A DNA stretch of 57,388 nt from contig JAGWSV010000030.1 in assembly GCA_028869315.1 (NCBI GenBank), forward strand, positions 1-57,388, in the 5' to 3' direction. Positions 27,606-36,941 of this stretch are shown here, in pieces (within the stretch, counting starts at the first letter, position 1; every line of letters starts with the position of its first letter). The DNA comes from Rhodospirillales bacterium (GTDB lineage Bacteria; Pseudomonadota; Alphaproteobacteria; Acetobacterales; Acetobacteraceae). The position numbers were made by a program, and so were the translations under genes. The notes under the pieces are model-generated. The model was not told where the DNA came from. It did not search any database and saw only the letters and a list, made by a program, of their open reading frames with translations.

Positions 27606-28096
27606 TCTTGCGTACGGCATCTGCCCGAGCATCCGTCGGGCCATCCGCCATCGGCAGAAAATTTCTGCAACGCAACGCGTCGGAACGATTGCTTTTTGTT
27701 GACAGATCGGCCGCGGTCGCGGATAGCGGAGTCGGCATGCATGCGCACGATTCGCGCGCTGGTTGCGCGCGTTCGGTGCCTGCATGTGAAAATGGAAGGA
27801 CGGTCCATGGACCGCTGCCTTGACCCGACGACGCCGAGCCAGCGCAAGCACGCACGCTTCCCGTGCGCGGCTGCGACGTTGGCGACCGCCGGGTGTCGGC
27901 GGCCACACCAGGACGATGCCGCTCGCCCGATGCGGACGAATGCGGTTGCGGGTCAGGCTTTACTGTACCCGTTTGGGCGATCGAGCCCGAGTGGGACGGT
28001 CGCAGCAGCCGCCGTACGGACGAGCCCGCGACACGCCCGTCCGACCGTCGCCGTACCAACCCCAGTAAAACACGGCACCAAAAGGAGATTCACGAC

Positions 28097-28663
28097 ATGA
28101 GCACCGAAGAGAACGGCACGGAAACAACCCGCGCGCAGCCGATGGCGATGCGTGCGGGCACTCGTAAGGCCGGCAGCGGCAAGGCAGCCGCGAAGTCGAC
28201 CGCTGGCGCGCGGAAGACCGCCGGCACGCGCAAGACCACCGCAAAGAAAGCCGCCGGCGCGCGCAAGGCCACCGCAAAGAAGGCCGCCGGTACGCGCAAG
28301 GTCACGGCCAAGGCTGCGGCCAAGAAGGCCGCCGGCACGCGCAAGACCACCGCAAAGAAGGCCGCCGGCACGCGCAAGACCACCGCAAAGAAAGCCGCCG
28401 GCGCGCGCAAGGCCACCGCAAAGAAGGCCGTCGGCGCGCGCAAGACCACCGCAAAGAAGGCCGCCGGTACGCGCAAGGTCGCGGCCAAGGCTGCGGTTGC
28501 CAAGAAGGCCGCCGGCGCGCGCAAGACCACCGCACGCAAGGTCGCTGCACGCACCGCGCCCGCCCCGCGCAAGACGACGGCGCGCCGTCCGCGCAAAGCC
28601 GCGATGCCCCCCGCGGTGGAATCCCCGATCGAAGAGATCGGTACGAACGAGTCGACGAACTGA
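28097..28663 (+). CDS. Histone H1-like Lys/Ala-rich repeat protein (AlgP/H1-like)
   Basis: AAGGAG Shine-Dalgarno; 11-aa repeats KKAAG(T/A)RK(T/A)TA; codon use matches + strand. Confidence 0.85.
   Translation: MSTEENGTETTRAQPMAMRAGTRKAGSGKAAAKSTAGARKTAGTRKTTAKKAAGARKATAKKAAGTRKVTAKAAAKKAAGTRKTTAKKAAGTRKTTAKKAAGARKATAKKAVGARKTTAKKAAGTRKVAAKAAVAKKAAGARKTTARKVAARTAPAPRKTTARRPRKAAMPPAVESPIEEIGTNESTN
28205..28543 (+). repeat. 33-bp tandem repeats within the histone-like gene
   Basis: Repeated gccggcacgcgcaagaccaccgcaaagaag units encoding 11-aa hendecads. Confidence 0.8.
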
Positions 28664-28686
28664 TCCTCGCCGTCTCGACGGCATGC

Positions 28687-28716
28687 GAAGGGCGCCTTGC
28701 GGCGCCCTTCTTTTTT
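28687..28716 (+). terminator. Rho-independent terminator
   Basis: GAAGGGCGCC-TTGC-GGCGCCCTTC-TTTTTT. Confidence 0.92.
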
Positions 28717-28743
28717 CGGCTCCTGCTTGCGATCGGTGGGCGC

Positions 28744-29379
28744 TCAGCCGAACGTGATCAGCAGATCGTCCACCTGCGCGCCGGTCAGCAGCCGCGGTGA
28801 GGCGCCACGCAGCAGCAGTGCCAGGCGCGCCGCCTCCTCCAGCTCCTCGGCGGCATGGACCGCATCGGTCAGCGTCTTGCCTGAAACCACCGGGCCGTGA
28901 TTGGCAAGCAGCACCGCGCGGGCATCCCGCGCCGCCGCCGCGATCGCCGGTTCCATCGCCGGATCGCCGGGCCGGAAATACCGGACCAGCGGCAGCGTGC
29001 GCCCGACCCGCATGACGAAATACGGCGTCAGCGGCGGAATCGGGTTCACCGCATCCGCATCCGCCAGGCACGCGACCGCGGTTGCCATCGTGGAATGGAG
29101 ATGCACCACCGCCCCGGCGTCCGGGCGCACGCTATAGAACGCGCGGTGCATGAACACCTCCTTGGAGGGCTTGTCGCCGCCGACATGGCGAAACTCCGCA
29201 TCGAGCCGCGCGATCCGCGCCGGATCGAGCCGGCCGAGGCAGGAGTTGGTCGGCGTGATGAGATATCCGCCCTCCGCCAGCCGCACGCTGATGTTGCCGG
29301 CGGAGCCGACGGAAAAACCGCGGGCGAACAGGCTGGCGGCAAGCTCGGCAAGCAGGGCTCGGGTTTCGCTCTCGGTCAT
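28744..29379 (-). CDS. otnC: Class II aldolase/adducin family protein, probable 3-oxo-tetronate 4-phosphate decarboxylase
   Basis: SAGNISVRL, HLHSTMATAVACL, LLANHGPVVSG; adjacent to otnK. Confidence 0.85.
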   Translation of the reverse strand: MTESETRALLAELAASLFARGFSVGSAGNISVRLAEGGYLITPTNSCLGRLDPARIARLDAEFRHVGGDKPSKEVFMHRAFYSVRPDAGAVVHLHSTMATAVACLADADAVNPIPPLTPYFVMRVGRTLPLVRYFRPGDPAMEPAIAAAARDARAVLLANHGPVVSGKTLTDAVHAAEELEEAARLALLLRGASPRLLTGAQVDDLLITFG

Positions 29380-30641
29380 GCCAGCACCTCGAAGGCTCTC
29401 AGGAAGAAGTCGCGGGCTCCGAAATTGCCCGATTTCAGCGCCAGCAGCAGCGGCGCGCCGCTGCCTTCCGCATAGGTCCAGGGAACGCCGGGATCGATCT
29501 CCGCGCCGATGCGCAGGCTGCGCACCCCCAGCCGCTGCACCACCGCGCCGGAGGTCTCTCCCCCCGCCACGACAAGGCGCCGCACGCGGCGCGCCACCAG
29601 CCCCTCGGCGATCGATGCCAGCGCCTGCTCGATCAGCGCCCCCGCCGCATCGCGGCCCAATCGTTGCTGCAAGGCGGCGACCTGATCGGGCGGGGCCGAG
29701 GCCGCTATGACCACCGGCGGCCCGCCCAGCTTGTCGGCCGCCCAGGCCAGCGCCGCGTCAGCCAGGGCCGCCGCGTCCGGTACGCGCAGCGCATCGAGCG
29801 CAAACACGGGCAGGTGCTCGCGCGCGAACGCGACCTGACCCAAGGTGGCCCGCGAGCACGAGCCGGAAAGCACCGCCGCCGGTCCGTCGAGCGACGTCAG
29901 CGCGCCGGGATCGCGGTGCTGCGCCAGCAGACCGGCGCGACGGAAATTCTCCGGCAAGCCCATTGCCACGCCGGAACCGCCGGTGATCAGCGCGTGCCCG
30001 GCAGCGGCCTCGCCGATCGCCAGCAAGTGGCCGTCATCGACCGCATCGACGATGGCATAGCGGCGGCCTTGCTCCTTGAGCGCGGTCATCGCCTTGCGAA
30101 TGGTCCCGGCGCCGGCCGCGACGGTGGCATACGGAACGAGGCCCACGGTGCCGTCGGTCTGGTGCGAGAGCACCCGCACCAGGTTGGCATCGGTCATCGG
30201 GGTGAGCGGATGGTGCTCCATGCCGCTTTCGTTCAGCAGCGTGCTGCCGACGAACAGATGCCCCTGGAACACGCTGCGCGCATTGGCGGGGAAAGCCGGG
30301 CAAGCGAGCGCGAAGCCGGCGTCCAGCGCAGCCACCAACGCATCCGCGACCGGGCCGATATTGCCCTTCTCGGTGCTGTCGAAGGTGGAGCAGTACTTGA
30401 AGAAGAATTGCCGGGCGCCGGCCTTGCGCAGCCAATGGAGCGCCGCCAGGCTTTCGGACACGGCCTGCGCCGCCGGCGCGGTGCGGGACTTGAGCGCGAC
30501 CACCACCGCGTCCGCGTCGGGCGGCGGTTCGCCGGCCGGCGGCACGCCGATGCGCTGCACCGTGCGCATGCCGTTGCGGACCAGCATGGAAGCGAGATCG
30601 GTGGCGCCGGTGAAATCATCGGCAATCGCGCCGAGCAGCAT
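29376..30641 (-). CDS. otnK: Four-carbon acid sugar kinase (3-oxo-tetronate kinase)
   Basis: MLLGAIADDFTGATDLASMLVRNGMRTVQ, FFKYCSTFDSTEKGNIGPVADAL, VAGGETSGAVVQRL. Confidence 0.9.
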   Translation of the reverse strand: MLLGAIADDFTGATDLASMLVRNGMRTVQRIGVPPAGEPPPDADAVVVALKSRTAPAAQAVSESLAALHWLRKAGARQFFFKYCSTFDSTEKGNIGPVADALVAALDAGFALACPAFPANARSVFQGHLFVGSTLLNESGMEHHPLTPMTDANLVRVLSHQTDGTVGLVPYATVAAGAGTIRKAMTALKEQGRRYAIVDAVDDGHLLAIGEAAAGHALITGGSGVAMGLPENFRRAGLLAQHRDPGALTSLDGPAAVLSGSCSRATLGQVAFAREHLPVFALDALRVPDAAALADAALAWAADKLGGPPVVIAASAPPDQVAALQQRLGRDAAGALIEQALASIAEGLVARRVRRLVVAGGETSGAVVQRLGVRSLRIGAEIDPGVPWTYAEGSGAPLLLALKSGNFGARDFFLRAFEVLA

Positions 30642-30803
30642 GGACGTTCCTCTCATTGGCAAGGCGGGGCAGCCGCGGGTCAGACCCCGCGCGGATGGGC
30701 GCGGGCGGCAGCGAACCGAGGGAGGCAGGACGCTGGCCGCGGGGTCATCCATCGAAGCGTAGCAGATCGGGCGAGCACAAGGGGCGCTCCGCTGGCCGCC
30801 GTA

Positions 30804-31877
30804 TCAGGCCGATTCCGGGCGCCCCGCCACCTTGCGCAACTCGTCGGCGAACGCGGCGACCTGCGCGGGCCAGGCCGGCAGCGTGCGCCCCGCCTGGCAG
30901 GCTGCGTCCGCCATCTCCCGACGCAGCGGCACGTCGAAAATCACCCGCCGCAACGCCTTCGACAGCTGGTCGATGTCGCCCGGCTGGCATACGACGCCCG
31001 CTTCGGGCGGCACCAGCGCCGCGGCGGACCCGCCGCTGGTCACCGCGACCGGCAGGCCGCGCTTCAGCGCTTCCGCAACCGCCGTGCCGTAGCCTTCCCA
31101 CCACGACGCCAGGGCGAACAGGTCGGCCTCCCGCCACAACGTCTCCAGGGTCGGGTCATCGGTTTCGCCGGCGAAGCGGACCCGGTCCTCCACCCGCAGC
31201 GCAGCGACCAGCGCCCGCAACGCCCCGGCATGCGCCGCGTCCCGTGCCGGCCCGACGACGGTGAGCCGCCAGTCGAGATCGAACAGCCGCGCCAGCGCCC
31301 GGATCAGCACGTCGTGGCCCTTGCGCGGCGTCAGCGCGCCCACCGACAGGATGGCGCAACCGGGGTCGCCTGCTCCGCTCCGGTCCGATCCCGTGCTGCG
31401 CACCGCGTCATCGGTGCCCGGCACCACCACCGCGATCCGGGCGGGGTCGACACCGAACTCCGCGGCTAGGCGCGCGGCGGTCGCCCCGCTCGTCACCACC
31501 ACGCGCGCCAGCCGCGGCAGCAGCCGCAACTCGGTATTGCGCAGTCCCGCCCGGTCGCTGTCGCTGTGGCCGGGATCGAGCGCGGTCGGATGATGGATCA
31601 GCCCCACCGCCGGCCGCGCCGCCAGCGCGTCACCGTGCCCGGCGAACGCGGGCAGGATCAGCCCGTCGATCACCGGGAGGTTGCCTGCAGGCAGCGCCGC
31701 CCAGGCGGCCAGGGCGGCCGCTCGGGCCGGCGCATCGGGCAACGGGTGGGCACCCGGCAATGCGACCAGCCGCACGGTATGCCCTGCGGCGCGCAGCCCG
31801 TCGGTCAGGTGTCGTGCATAGGCATGGCCGCCGGCCCGCGCAGAGAACGGGGCGGCGGCGAACAGCGAAATCTCCAT
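30804..31877 (-). CDS. Glycosyltransferase family 4 protein
   Basis: SVGALTPRKGHDVLIRALARL, ASWWEGYGTAVAEALKRGLPVAVTSGGSAAALV. Confidence 0.9.
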   Translation of the reverse strand: MEISLFAAAPFSARAGGHAYARHLTDGLRAAGHTVRLVALPGAHPLPDAPARAAALAAWAALPAGNLPVIDGLILPAFAGHGDALAARPAVGLIHHPTALDPGHSDSDRAGLRNTELRLLPRLARVVVTSGATAARLAAEFGVDPARIAVVVPGTDDAVRSTGSDRSGAGDPGCAILSVGALTPRKGHDVLIRALARLFDLDWRLTVVGPARDAAHAGALRALVAALRVEDRVRFAGETDDPTLETLWREADLFALASWWEGYGTAVAEALKRGLPVAVTSGGSAAALVPPEAGVVCQPGDIDQLSKALRRVIFDVPLRREMADAACQAGRTLPAWPAQVAAFADELRKVAGRPESA

Positions 31878-32023
31878 TGCGCGGGCGATCCTGCATGACG
31901 AGAAAGGCACGGCGGCACAAGCGCGGGCCGCACGGGCAGATCGGAAGGGGACGGCGGAAACCCGCGCGCAGTGTGCGCGCCAGATGGGTTCGCCTCAAGC
32001 GGCCTGCCGCGCGCCGGCTGCTG

Positions 32024-32473
32024 CTACCCCTGCTTCTTTTCCCAGCCACGCGCCGTCTGCTGCCAGTAGGACAAGCGATGGCCACCCGCGCGCGCCGCCT
32101 GCCAGCGCCGGCGCGCGGCGGCGAGGGCCGTCTCGTCGCGCCCGTCGAACAGATCGAATACCCGGGCGAAGCCGCTGAGGTCGGCCGCCTCGGCGCCCTC
32201 GACCAGGAACAGGAAGCGCCCTCCGTTCGGCGCCTCATCCGCCGTCGTCAGCCAGATCGGCTGAAGGGACGCATCGCCGTCCGCGACGGTGCCGTGAGGC
32301 AGCCAGTCCGGCTCGGCGCAGGCCCACAGCGCCGTGTCCAGCGCCGCGACGCGCTCGGTCGACGGGCAGCGCACCACTGCCCGCTCTCCCGCCTCCAGGC
32401 TGCGCGCGAGCAGTCGCGGCAACGCCTGGTCGAGCGGGGTTCGGGTCAAGTGATAGAAGCCGATCTCAGCCAC
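32024..32473 (-). CDS. holC: DNA polymerase III subunit chi
   Basis: IGFYHLTRTPLDQALPRLLARSLEAGERAVVRCPSTERVAALDTALW; adjacent to pepA. Confidence 0.92.
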   Translation of the reverse strand: MAEIGFYHLTRTPLDQALPRLLARSLEAGERAVVRCPSTERVAALDTALWACAEPDWLPHGTVADGDASLQPIWLTTADEAPNGGRFLFLVEGAEAADLSGFARVFDLFDGRDETALAAARRRWQAARAGGHRLSYWQQTARGWEKKQG

Positions 32474-32482
32474 CGCAGCAGA

Positions 32483-33964
32483 TCACTGGCCGCCGGCCGC
32501 ATTTTCGTAGTGTTCGGCCACCAGCCGGTCGAGCAGCCGGACGCCGAACCCCGTCGCGCCTTTGGGCGTGCAGGCGGCATCCTTGGACGACCACGCCATG
32601 CCGGCGATATCGAGATGCGCCCACGGCTTGTCGTTGACGAAGCGCTGCAGGAACTGCGCCGCGGTGATCGAGCCGCCGGGGCGGCCGCCAACGTTCTTCA
32701 TGTCGGCGATGGGAGACTTGATCTGCTCGTCATAGGCCTTGCCGAGCGGCATCCGCCACACCTTCTCCTCGACCGCGACCCCCGCCGCCGCCAGGCGCGC
32801 CGAGAGCTCGTCGTTGTTGGAGAACATGCCCGAGTACTCGTGGCCCAGGGCGATGATGATGGCGCCGGTCAAGGTGGCCAGATCGACCATGAAGACCGGA
32901 TCGAAGGTCTTCTGGCAGTACCAAAGCACGTCGGCGAGCACGAGCCGGCCTTCCGCGTCGGTGTTGATCACCTCGATGGTCTGGCCGGAATAGCTGGTCA
33001 CCACGTCGCCGGGGCGCTGCGCGGTGCCGGAGGGCATGTTCTCCACCAGCCCGACCAACCCGACGGCGTTGACCTTGGCGCCGCGCCCGGCGAGGGCTGC
33101 CATCAGCCCGGTCACCGTGCCGGCACCGGCCATGTCCCATTTCATGTCCTCCATCCCGGCGGCGCCCTTGATGCTGATCCCGCCGGTGTCGAAGGTGACG
33201 CCCTTGCCGATGAAGGCGACCGGCCTGGCCCCGTCCGGCCCGCCGTTCCAGCGCATCACCACCATCCGCGGCTCGTTGGCGCTGCCCTGGGCGACGCCGA
33301 GCAAGGCGCCGAAGCCAAGCTCGCGCAACGCGTCCGGTCCCATCACCTCCACATCGACGCCGAGAGCCGACAGCGCCCGGCACCGCTCGGCGAACTCCGC
33401 CGGGTTGAGCACGTTGGCCGGCTCGCTCACGAGATCGCGGGTCAGGAAGACGCCGTCCGCGATCTTTCCGAGCGGGGCGAACTGCGCCGCCGCCGCCGCC
33501 GGATCGCGCGCCAGGACGGCGAGCCGGGTCAGGCGCGGCTTGTCCTCCGGCTTTTCCTTGGTGCGGTATTTGTCGAAGCGATAGGACCGCAGCGCCGCAC
33601 CCGCTGCCAGCCGCGCCGCCTGCGCCGCGTCCAGCCCGTCGGCCGCGACCGCGACCTCCGTATCGCGCGCCACCGCGGCGGCGACGGCCCCGCCGGCTTC
33701 TTCGAGGTGACGCGGCGTCGCCTCCGCCACCTTGCCCAGACCGACCGCCACGACCCGGGCGAGCCCGGCGCCAGGGGCCAGGACAACGCAGGTCTTGCCC
33801 TTCGCGCCTTTGAACTCGGCCGCGGCGAGGGCGCGGGCGATCGCTCCGCCGGTCGCCTCGTCCGCTGCCGCGGCCAGCCCGGACAGGGCCGCGCCCTCCG
33901 CCAGCGGGAGAACGAGCGTGCCGGCGCGCGGCAGGTCGGCAGAGACGAAAGCGACGTCGAGCAT
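32483..33964 (-). CDS. pepA: Leucyl aminopeptidase
   Basis: KGVTFDTGGISIKGAAGMEDMKWDMAGAGTV, NTDAEGRLVLADVL. Confidence 0.96.
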   Translation of the reverse strand: MLDVAFVSADLPRAGTLVLPLAEGAALSGLAAAADEATGGAIARALAAAEFKGAKGKTCVVLAPGAGLARVVAVGLGKVAEATPRHLEEAGGAVAAAVARDTEVAVAADGLDAAQAARLAAGAALRSYRFDKYRTKEKPEDKPRLTRLAVLARDPAAAAAQFAPLGKIADGVFLTRDLVSEPANVLNPAEFAERCRALSALGVDVEVMGPDALRELGFGALLGVAQGSANEPRMVVMRWNGGPDGARPVAFIGKGVTFDTGGISIKGAAGMEDMKWDMAGAGTVTGLMAALAGRGAKVNAVGLVGLVENMPSGTAQRPGDVVTSYSGQTIEVINTDAEGRLVLADVLWYCQKTFDPVFMVDLATLTGAIIIALGHEYSGMFSNNDELSARLAAAGVAVEEKVWRMPLGKAYDEQIKSPIADMKNVGGRPGGSITAAQFLQRFVNDKPWAHLDIAGMAWSSKDAACTPKGATGFGVRLLDRLVAEHYENAAGGQ

Positions 33965-34075
33965 GAGGCGGCTCCGGGTCAGAGGAAAAGCGGGACTCGC
34001 AAACTGCACCATCCGCCGGCGGAATCAACGACCGGGCCGGCGCCGGCCTTCAACCTGAAACACCACCGACGCCGG

Positions 34076-34987
34076 CTACCCCTTGCGGCGCGACATCCAC
34101 CGCAGCACCGGCAGCGCGACGCGCACCAGGGCGGGAACCGTGCGCGGCTGGCGCAGCCGCGGGTCGTAGCCGGACAGGCGCCGGTCGTTCTCGGCGAGGC
34201 AGATCGCCATCAGCTCGGCGGTGTCGATGTCACCGCCCACCGCGCTCGCGCCTTCCACAGTGAAGTTGGCGTTCTCCTTCTCGCCGGCGCTCACGTCCTT
34301 GGCGAGGCCGATCCGCTCGCGGATCAGATAGGTCCAGACCGCGAGCGTCTTGAGGAAGAACCAGGGCCGCCGCCACAGGGGCATGGTACGCTTGTGCCAG
34401 GCGACCCAGTTGACGAAGAACAGGATATGCCGGCCTTCCTCCTGGATCACCGGCTCGAACGTCTCCACCAGTTCCGGCGGGAAGAAACCGGAGCGGCGGG
34501 CGAGTTCGAACAGACCGAAGGCGAAGAAGCTGTCGATGCACTCGGAATAGCCGGTGACCATGAAGCCCCATTCCGGATCCTTCGGCTCCACGTACTCCGG
34601 TTCCGGTTCCAGCTCGATCCCGTAGGCGGCGACGAGGTGGGACAGCACCTCCTTGTGCCGTCCTTCTTCGAAGGCCATCAGGTCGAAGGCTTCGCGCAGG
34701 ACCGGGATGGCGACCTGCCGCGCGTAGCTCAGGATGCGCAGCCGGGCGCGGCCTTCGGTCTGCACCGCGATGTCCCAGATCGGCAGGCTGGTCAGCCGGT
34801 TGCGCGCCTCGTCATCCAGCTTCGGCCAGACGAGAATCGACGGCCGGTACGGATTGAACGTGTCGAGCAGCATCCGCGACAGCATCGCCACCTGCTCGTC
34901 CGGCGGCGGCTGCGGGGCGCTGGAGGCTTCGTAGCGCCAGTGGCGGGCAGCGCGGTCCGCCGCCTCCATCGCTTGCATCGTGGGCAT
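34076..34987 (-). CDS. Ferritin-like fold (putative diiron) protein
   Basis: Two ExxH-type motifs: FEEGRHKEVLSHL and IQEEGRHILFFVNW. Confidence 0.7.
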   Translation of the reverse strand: MPTMQAMEAADRAARHWRYEASSAPQPPPDEQVAMLSRMLLDTFNPYRPSILVWPKLDDEARNRLTSLPIWDIAVQTEGRARLRILSYARQVAIPVLREAFDLMAFEEGRHKEVLSHLVAAYGIELEPEPEYVEPKDPEWGFMVTGYSECIDSFFAFGLFELARRSGFFPPELVETFEPVIQEEGRHILFFVNWVAWHKRTMPLWRRPWFFLKTLAVWTYLIRERIGLAKDVSAGEKENANFTVEGASAVGGDIDTAELMAICLAENDRRLSGYDPRLRQPRTVPALVRVALPVLRWMSRRKG

Positions 34988-35249
34988 TCCGGGGCCTTCC
35001 GCTCGATCCGTCGACGTTCCCGCAAATGGTTCGGAATCGCCGGTCGTGCAAGCGCGGACCGGTCCACCCGCCCGGTCAGGTCCAAGGCGTCAGGTTGAAG
35101 GCGACGGGCCAAAAATACGGGGTTGCACCCACGTGCGCCGCCGGCCACCTTCACCCCCCTGCCCCGGAACGGCGGTGACCGGACGGCCGGTGCCGGTCCG
35201 CCCGCAGACATGTGCCCGCACCCGCCGGCAAGATCGAGGAACCCACCCG

Positions 35250-36161
35250 ATGTCCGAGCCGTTGCCGGCCCTCAGCCTTGTTGCCGTGCCCGGCCGCCGC
35301 CGGCTGACCGTGGAGCTTGCGCGGGAGATCGAGCGCCGCGGGTTCGCCGGCATCTTCACGCCCAGCCTGTTCGGCACGCTCTCGCTGTCCGAGGCGCTGG
35401 CCTGGACCACGGAGCGGATCGTGTTCGGTCCGTCGATCGCGCCGATCTACGCCCGCACCGTGCTGGATTTCGCGCAGAGCGCGGCGTTCCTGCACGAGGT
35501 CTCGGGCGGCCGGTTCCGGCTTGGCATCGGCGTGGCGCACGCGCCGTCGCACAGGCGGATGGGCGTCGTGCCCGGCCGGCCGCTCCATGACATCCGCGCG
35601 TTCGTCACCGGGCTGCGCGCGGTGGAAGGGCTGGGTCCGCTGCCGCCCGTGATCATCGCCGCGCTGCGGCGGAAGATGGTGGCGCTGGCCGGGGAAATCG
35701 GCGACGGCGTGGTGTTCGCCAACGCGGTGCGCGACCATATGGCAAGCTCGCTCGGCGCGCTGTCCGCCGCGCGGCGCAACGACCCCGGTTTCTTCGTCGG
35801 CGCGATGATCCCGACCTGCATCGCTGCCGATCTGGACGCGGCGCGGGCGGTCAACCGCCGCTCGCTCACCGCCTACGCGATGATGCCGAACTATCGGAAC
35901 TACTGGAAGGAAGCCGGGTTCGAAGCGGACATGACGGCGGTGGAACGGGCGCTGGCGGAAGATCGCGCCGCCGACGTGCCCGGCTGCCTGACCGACCGCT
36001 GGCTGGATCAGGTGAGCCTGGCCGGCCCGGCGGAGCGGGTGAAGGAAGGCCTGGCCGCCTGGCGGGCTGCCGGCGTGCGCACGCCGATCGTGGTGCCGTC
36101 CTCCGCCGCCGGAAACCAGATGCGCGCGATCGAGGAAATGTTCGCCGCCTTCGCCGGCTGA
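35250..36161 (+). CDS. LLM class flavin-dependent oxidoreductase
   Basis: RRGFAGIFTPSLFGTLSLSEALAWTTERIVFGPSIAPIYAR, GRFRLGIGVAHAP. Confidence 0.9.
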   Translation: MSEPLPALSLVAVPGRRRLTVELAREIERRGFAGIFTPSLFGTLSLSEALAWTTERIVFGPSIAPIYARTVLDFAQSAAFLHEVSGGRFRLGIGVAHAPSHRRMGVVPGRPLHDIRAFVTGLRAVEGLGPLPPVIIAALRRKMVALAGEIGDGVVFANAVRDHMASSLGALSAARRNDPGFFVGAMIPTCIAADLDAARAVNRRSLTAYAMMPNYRNYWKEAGFEADMTAVERALAEDRAADVPGCLTDRWLDQVSLAGPAERVKEGLAAWRAAGVRTPIVVPSSAAGNQMRAIEEMFAAFAG

Positions 36162-36213
36162 CGCAGCGCGCGCGGCAGCGTTCGCGCCGCGCGCAGCATC
36201 GAGGAGAGATCGG

Positions 36214-36867
36214 CTGTCCGTTGGGCATATCGCGTTCCTGCAGCACGCCGGCTACGGCGCCGTGGCGCTGGCGGTCGGCATCGAAAGCCTGGGCATTCCC
36301 TTTCCCGGCGAGACGACGTTGCTGGCCGCCGCCTTGTATGCCGGGGCAACGCACAAGCTGAGCATCTGGGGGGTGATCGCCGCCGCGTCGACCGGGGCGA
36401 TCGTCGGCGACAGCGCCGGCTTCTGGCTCGGACGCGAATTCGGCCTGTGGCTGCTGCTGCGGTTCGGACGCTACGTACGCATCACCGAGCGGCGCATCCG
36501 GCTGGGCCAGTATCTGTTCCGCCAGCACGGCGGCAAGGTGGTCTTCTTCGGCCGCTTCTTCGCGCTGCTGCGGGCGCTCGCCGCCTTCCTGGCCGGCGCC
36601 AACCGCATGAGCTGGCCACGGTTCCTGATGTTCAACGCAGCCGGCGGCGTCGTCTGGTCTAGCCTCTATGGCGGCGGCGCCTATCTCTTTGGCAGCCGGA
36701 TCGAAGTCCTGCTGGGACCGGTCGGCCTCGCGCTCGGCGGGCTTGCGCTTGTGGTTGCGGTCGCGGTGATCCTGTTCCTGCGCCGGCACGAAGAGCGGCT
36801 GGGCGACGAAGCCGAACGCGCCATGCCCGGGCCCCTGTTTCCCATCCGCCGCGGGCAGCAGCATTGA
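36214..36867 (+). CDS. DedA family membrane protein
   Basis: GIESLGIPFPGETTLLAAA, GDSAGFWLGREFG, RFFALLRALAAFLAGANRM; start uncertain, non-canonical CTG proposed. Confidence 0.85.
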   Translation: MSVGHIAFLQHAGYGAVALAVGIESLGIPFPGETTLLAAALYAGATHKLSIWGVIAAASTGAIVGDSAGFWLGREFGLWLLLRFGRYVRITERRIRLGQYLFRQHGGKVVFFGRFFALLRALAAFLAGANRMSWPRFLMFNAAGGVVWSSLYGGGAYLFGSRIEVLLGPVGLALGGLALVVAVAVILFLRRHEERLGDEAERAMPGPLFPIRRGQQH

Positions 36868-36941
36868 CCGGGCAAGGGTTGCCAGCGCCGCCGCCGACCC
36901 CGCATCCTCGCCCGGGAACGCAAGCGAAAAGGGAAACGCCC

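Noticed and set aside
28205-28543. Tandem repeats considered as a CRISPR array
   Set aside because: 33-bp units are contiguous, coding, without unique spacers; no cas genes.
27953-29071. Minus-strand Gly/Leu repeat ORF (ARAGGLLCGGLARAGG...)
   Set aside because: Reverse reading of the histone-like tandem repeats; the + strand has a Shine-Dalgarno and a known composition class.
31760-35098. 1112-aa + strand ORF
   Set aside because: Antisense shadow of GT4, holC, pepA and ferritin-like genes; low-complexity RH-rich translation, no domain recognised.
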